From the NCBI GenBank assembly GCA_026119855.1, contig JAOWBW010001820.1:62001-126000 (forward strand): 64,000 nt of DNA, in the 5' to 3' direction. Within the stretch, counting starts at the first letter, position 1, and each line of letters starts with the position of its first letter. Source of the stretch: Campanula takesimana (taxonomy: Eukaryota > Streptophyta > Magnoliopsida > Asterales > Campanulaceae). Under the pieces are notes generated by a model. The model worked only from the letters and a program-made list of their open reading frames with translations, was not told the DNA's origin and did not search any database. Both the position numbers and the translations under genes were made by a program. Shown here piece by piece: positions 22,280 to 33,296 of this stretch.

Positions 22280-23323
22280 TTACTCCGAGAAGATGTCTGG
22301 GTACAATTCGCGCATTTCGCTTTCCAGCTCCCACGTCGCTTCCCTCTCTGTGTGATTACTCCATTGTACTTTCACATATGGAATGGTGCATTTCCTCACT
22401 ACCTCGTCCTTCTTGTCGACTATCTTGATAGGTCGTTCGTCGTATGTCAAATCCGCCCGAACTCTTAATTGCTTATACTCGATCACGTGACTTGGATCGT
22501 GTACATACTTCCTCAGCATGGAGATGTGAAATACATTGTGCACTCCAGACAGCACAGGTGGTAATGCCAACCTATACGCCACCTCTCCGATCTTATCGAG
22601 TATCTCGAAGGGTCCCACATACCGTGGACTCAATTTGCCTTTGATTCCGAACCGCATAATCCATTTCGTTGGCGAGATCTTTAAGAATACGCGATCCCCC
22701 GGTTGGAACTCTAATTCCCTCCTCCTATTATCAGCATAGGATTTCTGTCGGCTTTGTGCAGTCTGTAGCCACTTTCGAATCTGTTGTACTTTGTCGGCGG
22801 TAATTTGCACGATCTCCGGTCCACCTAACTTCCTTACACCAACCTCGTCCCAACAAGTTGGCGATCTGCACTTCCTCCCATACAACGCTTCGTACGGTGC
22901 CATCCCAATACTCATATGGAAGCTGTTGTTATATGCGAATTCGACCAATGGTAGATGCTCATCCCACGCATTAGGCCAATCCAACGATGTTGCCCTCAGC
23001 ATGTCTTCTAGTGTCTGTATGGTCCTCTCCGACTGACCATCTATTTGTGGGTGGAAGGCCGTGCTCATAGTTAACTCGGTCCCAAGCGCCCCTTGTAGAC
23101 TATTCCAGAACTTCGAAGTGAACCTGGTATCTCTGTCGGACACTATTGAGACGGGTATCCCGTGTAACCTCACTATCTCATCAATATACAACTTGGCCAA
23201 CCTTTCTAGCGAGTCCGTCTTCTTAATTGCTAGGACGTGTGTCGACTTGGTCAATCTGTCTACTATAACCCATATCGCATCGTGCTTCCCGGCCGTCTTC
23301 GGCAACCCACTTACAAAATCCAT
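22280..23323 (-). pseudogene. chromovirus integrase core plus chromodomain
   Basis: This is a 347-residue open piece of pol. It carries the DDE integrase core (WVIVDRLTKSTHV with the first Asp, SIVSDRDTRFTS with the second, DGQSERTIQTLED with the Glu). A GPFEIL-type C-terminal integrase module follows. At the end is a chromodomain-like segment (YVKVQWSNHTEREATWELES), the feature that names chromoviruses and is thought to steer integration to heterochromatin. The piece is in the same frame as the preceding pol ORFs, separated by a TAA stop at 23345-23347. Confidence 0.9.
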
Positions 23324-23344
23324 AGCGATGTTTTCCCATTTCCA

Positions 23345-24019
23345 TTAAGGAATCGGCAATGACTGTAGCAACTCTACCGGCTTCTGATGTTCGCTTTTCA
23401 CCTGTTGACAGGTCAGACATCGGTTCACATATTTCGCCACATCGTTCTTCATATTGTTCCACCAGTATGACTCCCTCATATCTCTATACATTTTGGTACT
23501 CCCTGGGTGTACAGAAAATTTTGAACAGTGTGCCTCCCTCATTATTTCTCTCTTAATCTCGTCGTTGTTTGGCACCCACACTCTCTTCTGGTACCTCAAA
23601 ATTCCATCCTCGCCCATATGAAGATCTTTCACTCGTCCTCTTCCGATTAGTACTTCTCTCTCGTTGTCTGTTTCTTGTGCTTCTTTGATCCTTCCCAACA
23701 ATGCAGGTTGCAACGTTAATTGTGCCAAAAACCCGCTCACTCTCACCTCTAGACTCATTCCCTTGACATCCTTCCAGAAGTTTACCCCCTTAGAGATCAT
23801 TGTCGCTAACATTCCATGATTCTTTCTACTAAGAGCGTCTGCTACCTTATTTGCTTTACCAGGATGGTATAGAATCTCGCAGTCATAGTCCTTGAGGAGT
23901 TCTAGCCACCTCCGCTGCCTCATATTTAACTCCTTCTGCGTGAAAATATATTTGAGACTCTTGTGATCTGTAAAGATTTGGCATTTCACGCCATATAAAT
24001 AGTGTCGCCAAATCTTCAA
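23345..24019 (-). pseudogene. chromovirus RNase H end and integrase zinc-binding region
   Basis: It opens with the RNase H end (TDHKSLKYIFTQKELNMRQR, then ADALSRK), followed by the HHCC zinc-binding region of integrase (H-x3-H pattern around HCSKFSVHPG, then CLTCQQVKSEH). It is bounded by in-frame stops at both ends. It belongs to the same pol polyprotein as the flanking pieces. Confidence 0.9.
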
Positions 24020-24082
24020 GGCGAATACTACTGCCGCTAACTCTAAGTCATGTGTCAGATAGTTCCTCTCATGTATCTTTAG

Positions 24083-25795
24083 TTACCTCGATGCATATGC
24101 TATCACCTTGTCATTCTGCATCAGTACACAACCTAATCCCTTCAATGAGGCATCGCTATATATTACAAAGCTTTCGGATCCAGTCGGTACGGCTAGTACT
24201 GGTGCGGACACCAATCTACTTTTCAACTCCTGGAAACTCTTCTCACATTCTTCTGTCCATACGAACTTGACTCCCTTTTGAGTCAATCTCGTCATCGGTC
24301 CAGATAATTTAGAAAATCCTTCCACAAACCTGCGGTAGTAACCGGCTAAACCCAAAAAGCTTCTTATTTCCGTCACCGTAGTTGGGCGCTTCCAATCCAT
24401 TATGGCTTCTATTTTAGTCGGGTCAACTGAAATCCCCTCTCTTGATACTATGTGTCCCAAGAAAGCCACCCTTTCCAACCAAAATTCACACTTCGTAAAT
24501 TTGGCATACAGTCTCTGTTTCCTCAAAATCCCTAGCACTAGTCTCAAGTGCTCAGCATGTTCTTCTTTAGACTTAGAGTATACTAGGATGTCATCAATAA
24601 ATACTATCACACACTTGTCTAGGTATTCTTGAAATATCCTATTCATCAACTCCATAAAAGCAGCTGGTGCGTTCGTTAGACCGAAAGGCATCACAACGAA
24701 TTCATAATGTCCGTATCTCGTTCTGAACGCGGTCTTTGCTACATCCACATCCCTGACCCTTAACTGATGATATCCTGACCTAAGATCAATCTTAGAAAAG
24801 TAACAAGCTCCTCTCAATTGGTCAAATAAGTCATCAATTCTCGGTAATGGGTACTGATTTCTCACAGTCACTTTGTTCAACTCACGATAGTCGATACATA
24901 GCCTCATCGACCCATCCTTCTTCTTCACAAATAGTACTGGTGCACCCCATGGAGATACACTCGGTCTAATTAGCCCTTTGTCCAGTAATTCCTGCAGTTG
25001 TTCTTTCAACTCCTTTAATTCCGTCGGAGCCATTCTGTACGGTGACCTCGAGATAGGTGCCGTCTCCGGTGCTAAGTCAATCGTGAATTCCACTTCTCTA
25101 ACAGGTGGTACTCCCGGCAGCTCTTCCGGAAATACGTCTTGGAATTCATTAACTACTTCGAGCGACTCTATAGTTACTCCTTTTCCTTCTGTCTTACTTA
25201 TGTGCGCCAAAAATCCTTCACAACCCTTCCTGATTAGTTTGCGAGCTTTCATCACCGAGATCAGATTCACTTGCTTCCTCGGTTTCGTCCCCGTGAAACT
25301 ACACTTTTCTCCCTTTTCTCCTAGAAACGTCATTACCTTCTCGTGACAGTTCACATTTGCCCGATGTAAGGACAACCAATCCATCCCTAATATCACGTCG
25401 AACTCTGACATGTCTAGTTCGATGAAATCGGATTCTAGGTTAATGCCCCCTATCCCTAGAGTGCATTTTCTGTAGATTGTGGTGATCGGAATGGTCTCCT
25501 TAGCAGGTGTATCTATTACTAAAGGTATTTGCAAGGCTTCTGGTTGTAATCTTAATTTCTTTGCTACTTTCTGACTAACTACGGAGTGGGTAGCCCCAGT
25601 ATCAATTAGCACATATACATCGCAAGAATTTAATTGTAGCGTACCTGCCACCAGATCCTCATTCACGCTAGCAGCTTTGGCAGTCATGGTGAATATTCTC
25701 CCACGGCCTCCGCCATTTCCCCCATTATTTCCTCCTGCCCTTGTAGCTGGTCCTTCCTTCTTGGGTTCGGGGCATTTCCACTTTGGATGTCCCAC
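24083..25795 (-). pseudogene. chromovirus zinc knuckle, protease, RT and RNase H start
   Basis: A 570-residue open piece. In order: the last part of the CCHC knuckle (GHPKWKCPEP, with CYNCEK upstream in the same frame), aspartic protease (LIDTGATHSVVS), reverse transcriptase (YRELNKVTVRNQYPLPRID, KIDLRSGYHQ, catalytic FIDDILVYS) and the start of RNase H (IYSDASLKGLGCVL). It ends at a TAA (24083-24085) in a conserved RNase H stretch, so the full polyprotein is not made. The first in-frame codon used is GTG, so the true start lies upstream in gag. Confidence 0.92.
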
Positions 25796-26042
25796 TTTCT
25801 CGCAGTTGTAGCACTTGTGTTCCTTGTAGAAACAGACCTCTGTTTTGTGATTCCCATCACATATAGTGCACTTGTCATGATTCGCAATCTCACGGTTTCC
25901 TCCCTTGTTCCACTCCTTTATGTTATTGTTGGAGTTTTGATTGTTGTTGTTGTGTCTGTCCTTGTAATTTCCCTTATTACGACCGTCGTCGACTGCTTTC
26001 CTCTTCTGGTTATTCTGATCCTTGTTCCCTTGTGTTCCCTTA

Positions 26043-26804
26043 TTACTGTCTGGATCTTTTGCTGCCCCTTTGCTCTTCTCGGCGACTTCGGTAGTTATCG
26101 GACTCTTTCTCGACTATCTTAGCCCGATCCAGTACTGCGGAGTACGTAGCCAATGCCAGCGGAGTAATCCTGTACTTGATCCTGTCACTCAGTCCCGCCT
26201 CAAACTTCCTGGCTTTCTGTTCTTCATTGTCGAAAAATTGGGGAGAAAATTCTAACAGGTCCGTAAACTTCTCCCCATATTCTTCCACTGTCCGGCTCCC
26301 TTGTGTCAAGGTCAAAAATTCAGCTACTCGCTCATTCCTCAAACTGGTTGGGTAGTATTTCTCATGGAACATTGTTTTGAACGTGTCCCACGTGATCGCA
26401 GGATCACCCCGAGCCACTGCGACTCTCTTCTCCGCTTCCCACCATGATCGAGCTTTTCCCTTCAACATAAACGTTGCAAACGTCACTTTCTGCTCTTCAG
26501 TACAGGTAAGCGTCTCAAAAATTCTTTCAGTATTTTTGATCCAGTCCTCAGGCTTTTCCTTTGCCGTATCGGAGAACGAGTCAGGGTTCCTCCTTTGAAA
26601 CAATTCTAATGGGTCCCTCAGCGGTGCTGGCGGTGGTGCCTGGGTGATTCCAGCCACAGCCTTCCCTATCCTTGCTAATGTCTGAGTGAGCGTCTGAAAG
26701 AAATTCACCATGTTTGGATCCACTTGTCCGTTTCCATTCCCACTGTTATTACCACCGTTCCCATTGTTGTTGTTTCCACCGGCATTTCCGCTTCGAGTAT
26801 TCAT
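26043..26804 (-). pseudogene. chromovirus gag
   Basis: This 253-residue gag starts at an ATG (MNTRSGNAGGNNNNGNGG, Asn/Gly-rich). It contains the retrotransposon gag fold: NPDSFSDTAKEKPEDWIKN, KARSWWEA and YYPTSLRNERVAEFLTL. It stops at 26043, before the nucleocapsid; the pol frame differs by one position. A frameshift therefore lies around 25800-26050, either a decay event or a programmed shift that I cannot tell apart. Confidence 0.88.
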
Positions 26805-27116
26805 CTGTAAATTTATTCGATTTCAGTAATAGGTCTAATAGTCAATTTCGTCTATCTTTAATAACGTTTCCGTATCTCTTACGGTTTATTGGTTCTTCTT
26901 ACTTTGATTTAGGGTCACGTCTTACTTGTTTGTGTGACATCTTGTGTTTTGGGTCTTACTCGCGCCCTTGCCCTAATAATCGTTTCAGTACGTTACTTCT
27001 TAGGGCTTATTAACTTGGTTCTCTTACTTCATAAGAAACTCTTCCTTTAGAGTTTGATCTTTATTGGGTGCTAACTATTTGTGCTTAGTTAGTTAACTTT
27101 TTTTCACTAGTTCTAC

Positions 27117-29614
27117 TGTCGCGCCCCGACCCGTGGTCCTACTTGGCCCCACGCCCGGGACACGCGAGGAAGACGTCGTAAAGCAACTCTAAGAAAATTT
27201 TTCATAAAAAGGTTCACACAACCAACACGTCACCAAAACATGACTTTAAGTCACAAAACAAACTTTCTCAAATGAGTACCTAGCCACTTGGATATAACAA
27301 ACTTTACTTATAAAATTTACAAACACGAACACCTACTAAAAGAGATGATACAAATAACTGAGTCACGGTTACACTACCCTAAAGGTATTACATTTACATA
27401 ATGTATCCTTTATACACATCACTTCCCAAAAGTCTTACCAAAGATCTCTTTACCAACGTCCTCCCTGTGCTGTGACCTATTCCCTGGACTCCTTCTTATC
27501 TAAAACGGTAAACAAATAAGGGGTGAGAATAAATCTCAGTAAGTTACTAAAATGCAACTACATTACATGCTAATATGATGGTCATAAAGAAACAATATTA
27601 ACAAATAAGCGTATAACACATAGCACATAACATGAGAGGCTCCCTATCGCCAACCGTCCCATACCGGTTGGAAATAACGACCAACTTATCATGCAACACA
27701 TAAAGCGGAAATAAACACTCATATGTGGATACTGAGCCAAGGTTCTCAAACCAAACAATAGCCATCTGAGAGGCATCAACTGAGCAGCATCGAAGAGCTG
27801 AAACGGGTTCCGGAACCAAACAACAACAACAACAACGGGGGAAAATGACACAAAGTCATAACCCAAAGTGCCCAACCTTTGGCCTAAGGAAGGGGTTAAA
27901 AATGGGAAACCAATGATAGGAGCCTTATAATGTACTTGGCTCGGAGACCATTATAATCCCTATCACTGCCCAACACACATAAAAGTACCAGCTGGACTTT
28001 ACACGCAAGCACCAAATAGAAATACTTGCTTAAACAACAATCAGGGACAATGATTCCAATGTAGGGAACCATGCCAAACACATCAAGAAGATGAACCATT
28101 CAACACATTACAAAATGTTCAACAATGCTCACTTAATCAATTACTCACATTTCACAACACTTGTGTTCACAAAGGAACCAATTCTACCACTTTAGTGATC
28201 CACAACAATCATCTAAGTACTTTAGGACACTCCCCAAAAACTAGACTAAGATTGACCTCTAAATCCTTTAGTTTGAAAAACTCTAAACTTTTCAGATAAC
28301 TGGGCGGTCGCCCAAACAGGGCTGTGCGGCCGCCCAAAATGCTCTGTTCCAAGAAGAAAAACCTTCAGATAGATGTGCGGCCGCACGCCCAATTTTGGGC
28401 GGCCGCCCACATCACCTGGCAGACCAAAACTTTACCAAAATTCACTCCTTTCCTTTACAACCCAAAAATTACCAATACTTGCAACCCCTAAACTTTGCAA
28501 CTTTCACCAAAGCTAAAAACTCAGCCTAAGAACAATACTAACACCAACTTCTATAGCATTCACAACAATAACAAGCTAGGTAACAAGTTCTTACTACTCC
28601 TTATGTCCCAAAATTACAAATATAATTAAAACATACCAAAACATTATTTCACAACCTACTAGACATATATAACATGTTTATATCCATTTTATTAGGTACA
28701 ACAACATTACTATACTTTCACTTCTTTCCCAGTCCCATAAGTAATAGTATAATTTTATAATACATTTATTTAATATTTAACTAAAGATATTATTTTACCG
28801 TCCCACAAGTAGGAGTATAACATATAAAGCATATATAATGTTGCATCCTCTCATACTCCCCCAAAACCAAAACTACTATACCTATTTCCCACAAATAATA
28901 AGTCTATAACCAGTTTTACTACTCCCTCTGTCCCAAAATTACAAGTATATAAAAATTATTACTACTCCCTCCGTCCCAAAATTACAAGTATATAAAAGTA
29001 TACCCAAAACATTATTTTATAACATATATAGCATACTTATGACCATTTTAACATTTAAAGGGGGGATTAGTAACTTACCTATTTTTCGGAAATGAGTCAA
29101 GAAAAATATATTGTTCGGTAGATATGATCTATTCAACTCCCTGAACATTTATATATATTTAGATTTGAAAATGGAGTAGTAAATTAAAAGAAATAAAATG
29201 AAAAAGCTCAAAACCCTTACCTAGCTTTTCTTCTTCTTCTACAATGGAGGATTTGAAAAAGTTACTATGTGTTGGTGTGTGAGTGAAATGGCGCAGGGAA
29301 GAGGGAGAGAAGAAGAGGTCACCTAATAAATGATTTTTATCCAAAATCACAAATAACTCACTCTAATTCAACCTTTAACAATTAAACCCCTCAACTCACA
29401 TTTTCAATAAAGCCCCCATAATTCCCACTAACAACTTAACTCCCCAAATAAGCTTTACTACTAACATTTTAACTAACACAAATAATCAAATAAAATGTGC
29501 AAGTTCATTTAATATGATTCAACAAATAAAATGCACACATAATTTTAAATTTAAAATTCTCAAAAATATAAAATAATTATAAAATAAATAGAACTGATTT
29601 TTGGGGTCGTTACA
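27117..29614 (-). mobile_element. solo LTR (2.5 kb) nested in the chromovirus leader
   Basis: Starts TGTCGCGCCCCGACCC and ends GGGGTCGTTACA, with a perfect TCTAC target duplication (27112-27116 and 29615-29619). No internal domain is present, so it is a solo LTR left by recombination. It carries four GC-rich palindromes at 28301-28409, and repeated GTCCCAAAATTACAAGTATA segments at 28609-28990 that mimic Stowaway ends. The family resembles large gypsy LTRs, inferred from length and termini. Strand is a guess. Confidence 0.88.
28301..28409. repeat. GC-rich palindrome array in the solo LTR
   Basis: The array comprises TGGGCGGTCGCCCA (28301-28314), a GTGCGGCCGCCCA variant (about 28323-28336), TGTGCGGCCGCACG (28374-28387) and TGGGCGGCCGCCCA (28396-28409). 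The first and last are identical to palindromes in the copia LTRs at 43033-48078. Confidence 0.9.
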
Positions 29615-29915
29615 TCTACTAGTGCTTCTACTTCTTCCCGTGGTTACTTCCTTAATCCATGGGTTGTAGATGGTCTAACTTGTCTTACATCTCTGTTCAC
29701 TGAGTAATTAATAATTTATAATAACTGGGCAATAATTAGGAATTATTTAAACGTCATTCCATAACTTCGTTAAAAATTTGTTCTCCAAAACGGAGTTCCG
29801 TCACGTATAATAAAATAAGGATTAATACGAATTTCGTCCCAAAAATCCAATAGAACAACGTACTAAAACTGTCTGATAGAAATAATTAAAATTAAACTAT
29901 GAGCATCTTCATGTC

Positions 29916-30368
29916 CTAGACTCCACAATTTGCGTGTGCTGCTTCAAATTGATCATACTTCTCTTGTAATTCTATCTTTTCTGCCCAGATTTGATAGCTT
30001 GAAGCCCTAAGCTTTTCCTCATACGCTTCTTGCTCGGCTATCTTTTTCTTCAGCTCATTACCATGCTTTATCTCATCTAGCAACTGTACACTGATATGGT
30101 TCCACTCGCGATTTGCCCTAATTACGTGGCTCTCTAAGCTTCTGACTTTCTCCATCTGTATTGCCAATTTTCCCTCTACATACACTAAGTCATCATCACG
30201 TCCCTTGATGACACTCTGCAGGCTTCCGACTCCTAGAGTCTCCTTCTTAAGCTCTCTCTTAGTCTTGCGAAGCTCCTTAGTTAACTGCTTAATGGTGTTC
30301 TCCTTAGCCTTGATTTCTTGTTGGAGCTCTGTACTGTGCCTGACCGACTTCATTGGTCTCCTTGCCAT
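29916..30368 (-). CDS. coiled-coil ORF in the chromovirus leader
   Basis: An open frame of about 150 residues between the primer binding site and gag, same sense as gag. Start taken at the ATG at 30368 (MARRPMKS). Most of it is Glu/Lys/Leu-rich heptad-like sequence (LQQEIKAKENTIKQLTKEL, KIAEQEAYEEKLRA), so a long coiled coil is likely. It ends VEAAHANCGV-like with FEAAHANCGV. I do not recognise it as a standard chromovirus domain. It could be a captured host fragment or an extra element ORF. Confidence 0.6.
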   Translation of the reverse strand: MARRPMKSVRHSTELQQEIKAKENTIKQLTKELRKTKRELKKETLGVGSLQSVIKGRDDDLVYVEGKLAIQMEKVRSLESHVIRANREWNHISVQLLDEIKHGNELKKKIAEQEAYEEKLRASSYQIWAEKIELQEKYDQFEAAHANCGV

Positions 30369-30645
30369 ACGCCTACACACAATCCATAAGAACTAAGTCA
30401 ATACTTATAAATGATAGCCTCAATAGTGGTACACATGCAAAACACAATAAGTATGTAGTTATGAATAAGCAGGCTTCCTTTCTTTGGACGTATTTTCACT
30501 CATCACTCTTAGTATCTTACCTAGAGTGAGGTAATTCTATTTAAACTTCCAAGTAGATCCCAATCATCGTTAAGCACTAAGTCTTCAATCAGTCTCAACT
30601 CCTAGGACCTCCCATAAGACCTAAAGCTATTGCTCTGATACCAAC

Positions 30646-33259
30646 TGTAACACCCATAACTTTCCATACATTTAATGAGCATTTAATGGCACTAAAATCC
30701 TTAATTCACCATAATTGAAGTGGGGTCCATAAATCAAACCCTCATTACATCATAAACAGTCATCAATGCGGAAGCAATAAAACGAAGTAAACTTGTCTTG
30801 GTGGAAATCATTCCAACCATAATAGTACTTACAACTCAAGAATTTAAAACAATAATTATTCTTAATTTCAAATAAAGTCTTCAAACACCGCTTCCCTTGC
30901 GGTTACTCTCCTCCTCCACCTACCTTGATCCTGAAAAGAAAATTTATAGAATAGTGGTGAGCGAACGAATGCTCAGTAAGTTCATACGCGGCCTCTCCGG
31001 TTACTAAGGAGAGACGACCAGAACGAACAATTCCAAGATCAAGTTTCGACGATAGGGTGATCTTAACTTAGAAAGTAGACTGGGGATTCGACACAGTCAA
31101 CATCATACTTGATAAATTCATTTTAGAATTATGGCTCTACAATTCAAGGGTGTTATAAAAGTTTCCGTCAATTCCATACGTACATTGTAACCTCAATGCC
31201 AAAGGTACAGTTAATGCACTTAGCTTCATCAAGCTAATTCGTGCGGGTCGTAACGTGTATGGTATCCACACATACATGCTCGGGGTCGAGAACTATCCTT
31301 GTAATCAGACAGTTCCTGAGAGAAGGCATGTGATCACTCATGCAATCCCTTAACTTAAGGTAGTCTCTTTCAAGACTAATATCCTTTACAGGATAAATCG
31401 TCCTTTTCAGGGACGACACGCCTCCTTTCTGAAAACGTGTCCCAAGACACTAGTATTCACTTCTAGGGCTAGAGTAGGAAAGCATACGAAGGTACAGGTA
31501 TGCATATCAAGTCTCAATTCAATGATATTTAGTGACCAAAGGGGACATCACCAAATAGGGATAACTTCAAATAACATTTTTACTTATCGCAGGATCATTC
31601 AAATGCTATCTAGTCATAACGATAGCTACTCTGAGAATAAAATTCTGAATTCCAATTGAGCAAGAATGCAAGGACAAAAGGAACGTAATCCCTTACCTTG
31701 ATTGCTTTTCCCTGCCGAGTTCTCCTCGTACGAATCTACAAGGCATTGAATAGTTTACTTTAGTACTCTCAACATCGTTAACTACTTCTACTTAGTTAAC
31801 TGAGAGATGTGTTTTTACTTCTTTATTTCGTTACTCTTTTACTTACGTTTCGGGTTCTGACTTTGATTCGCGAGTCAGTCCTTTAACTTTAATGTTATTG
31901 TAATTAAGTCCTCCAACTTTGGTTTAATTACAATTTGGTCCCTCAACTTTGGGTTAATTGCAAATTGGTCCTTCAACTTTGGATTAATTACAAATTAGTC
32001 CTTCAACTTTGGATTAATTGCAAATTAGTCCTTCAACTTTGGATTAATTGCAGATTAGTCCTTTGACTTTGGTTTTTGTTCGTAAGGGTCCCCCAAGTTT
32101 CTTTTTAGCTACTTAGACCCCTTTAACCTCATGGGTTTCTCTTTTATTTCTTCTAACTTTAATTTTTTTTCAGTTAAATCCTTTCTCGTTAGAAAACTAA
32201 CTCAATCTTTTAATTTTTCCCTCTCTTCGTTAACTCCCTAATTCCCAAGGTCTTCCAAGTACATAATACATTCCTTCAAGTTAGTTTTCTAACTTTCCAA
32301 CAACTCTTTTAAAGTTTATATTTTCTTTCCGTTATAAATCTAACTAAAATACTAACTTTTCCGTCCCAATTCTTAACATTTTTAATTAAGAATCAACACC
32401 AAAATATATATAACCATAGCCGAGTTCTATCTCATCAATATTCATTTATTTGATTAATTTTTTCTTGTTATTTGATTTTTTTTTCTAAAATTCTCAAACA
32501 TTAATTTATTCATCAATCAATAACAATAATCATTAAAATCAACAAAAAGAATTTTCCCCATCTCCTTTGGCCATTCGGCCGAATGACCTAGGATGAAAAT
32601 CCATAATTTTTCTTCCCTTTTTGTTAAACCTAATTAACCTCAATCTCATATTAGTTCAATTCTATATTTTACAACATATTAATCCATCCACACCATGATC
32701 AAATTCAATCTTAAAAACAAAAACTAACATGGAGATCATTCTTTTATTAAAGCCTTTGAATCTAAGCTTTTAGCAATTAATCTCTCATTATTCAATCACT
32801 AGCATGCAAACCCTAATGATCATCTTCTTAGAACATTCATAGTTTAAGTTTTACTCAACTAAAATCAATGAAATAAATTTTTGATTATAGGGTTTGACAT
32901 TACCTTGGATTTAATCGGATTACACCTCCAGAAACAATGGCAAAAATTCTTCTCCCCCTTCTGTCTTGGTTCGGCTGCCCTAGCATGGGGATTAGGGTTT
33001 TTGTGGTTGTGTTGTTTTGATCAATACAAATAAAACCTAAAATTTCACTACTCAAGATTTTATACTTTGGGTAATTGTTAACTGGGCTTGGGTTTATTTA
33101 ATTTTATTCGGGCCAACCCAAACTTGAGCTCCTTACACTTGGCCCACTCTTTAACTATTTAACCCACTTCTTTAATGAGTCCATTAATTATAGTTATCAT
33201 TTATTGTTCACAGTTATTTTAAATTTATTATTATTTTTATTTTTTTTCGGGTCTTTACA
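30646..33259 (-). repeat. 5' LTR of the chromovirus
   Basis: Partner LTR, about 13 bp longer. It is followed by 37 bp of original target DNA and then by the Helitron. Confidence 0.92.
31902..32072. repeat. 30-bp minisatellite in the right chromovirus LTR
   Basis: The same six-copy array as in the left LTR with a few point differences. Copy number is unchanged since insertion. Confidence 0.85.
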
Positions 33260-33296
33260 CAAAGCATTTAAAGTGAAAAAGATGTGGGATGAACTA

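Larger units (their letters stand above)
19634..33259 (-). mobile_element. 13.6-kb Ty3/gypsy chromovirus (Tekay/Del-like)
   Basis: LTRs of 2601 bp (19634-22234) and 2614 bp (30646-33259) begin TGTAACACCC and end GGGTCTTTACA. The target duplication CAAAG is perfect (19629-19633 and 33260-33264). The primer site TGGTATCAGAGC on the minus strand (30632-30643) matches initiator tRNA-Met. Gene order from the right is leader ORF, gag, protease, RT, RNase H, integrase, chromodomain, as in chromoviruses; the TGTAACACCC start and domain set resemble the Tekay/Del lineage. LTRs agree at roughly 98% by eye. Two in-frame stops and a gag-pol frameshift break the coding region, and a 2.5-kb foreign solo LTR interrupts the leader. 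Confidence 0.93.

Noticed and set aside
24978..25346. Plus-strand frame opposite pol
   Set aside because: Antisense shadow of the chromovirus protease/RT coding region.
27582..27875. Overlapping frames in the solo LTR
   Set aside because: Two frames of the same LTR sequence, neither resembling a retroelement or host protein.
28301..28409. Spaced GC palindromes resembling a CRISPR array
   Set aside because: Copies are only 14 bp, spacing is irregular, they lie inside LTRs of a plant genome and no cas gene is present.
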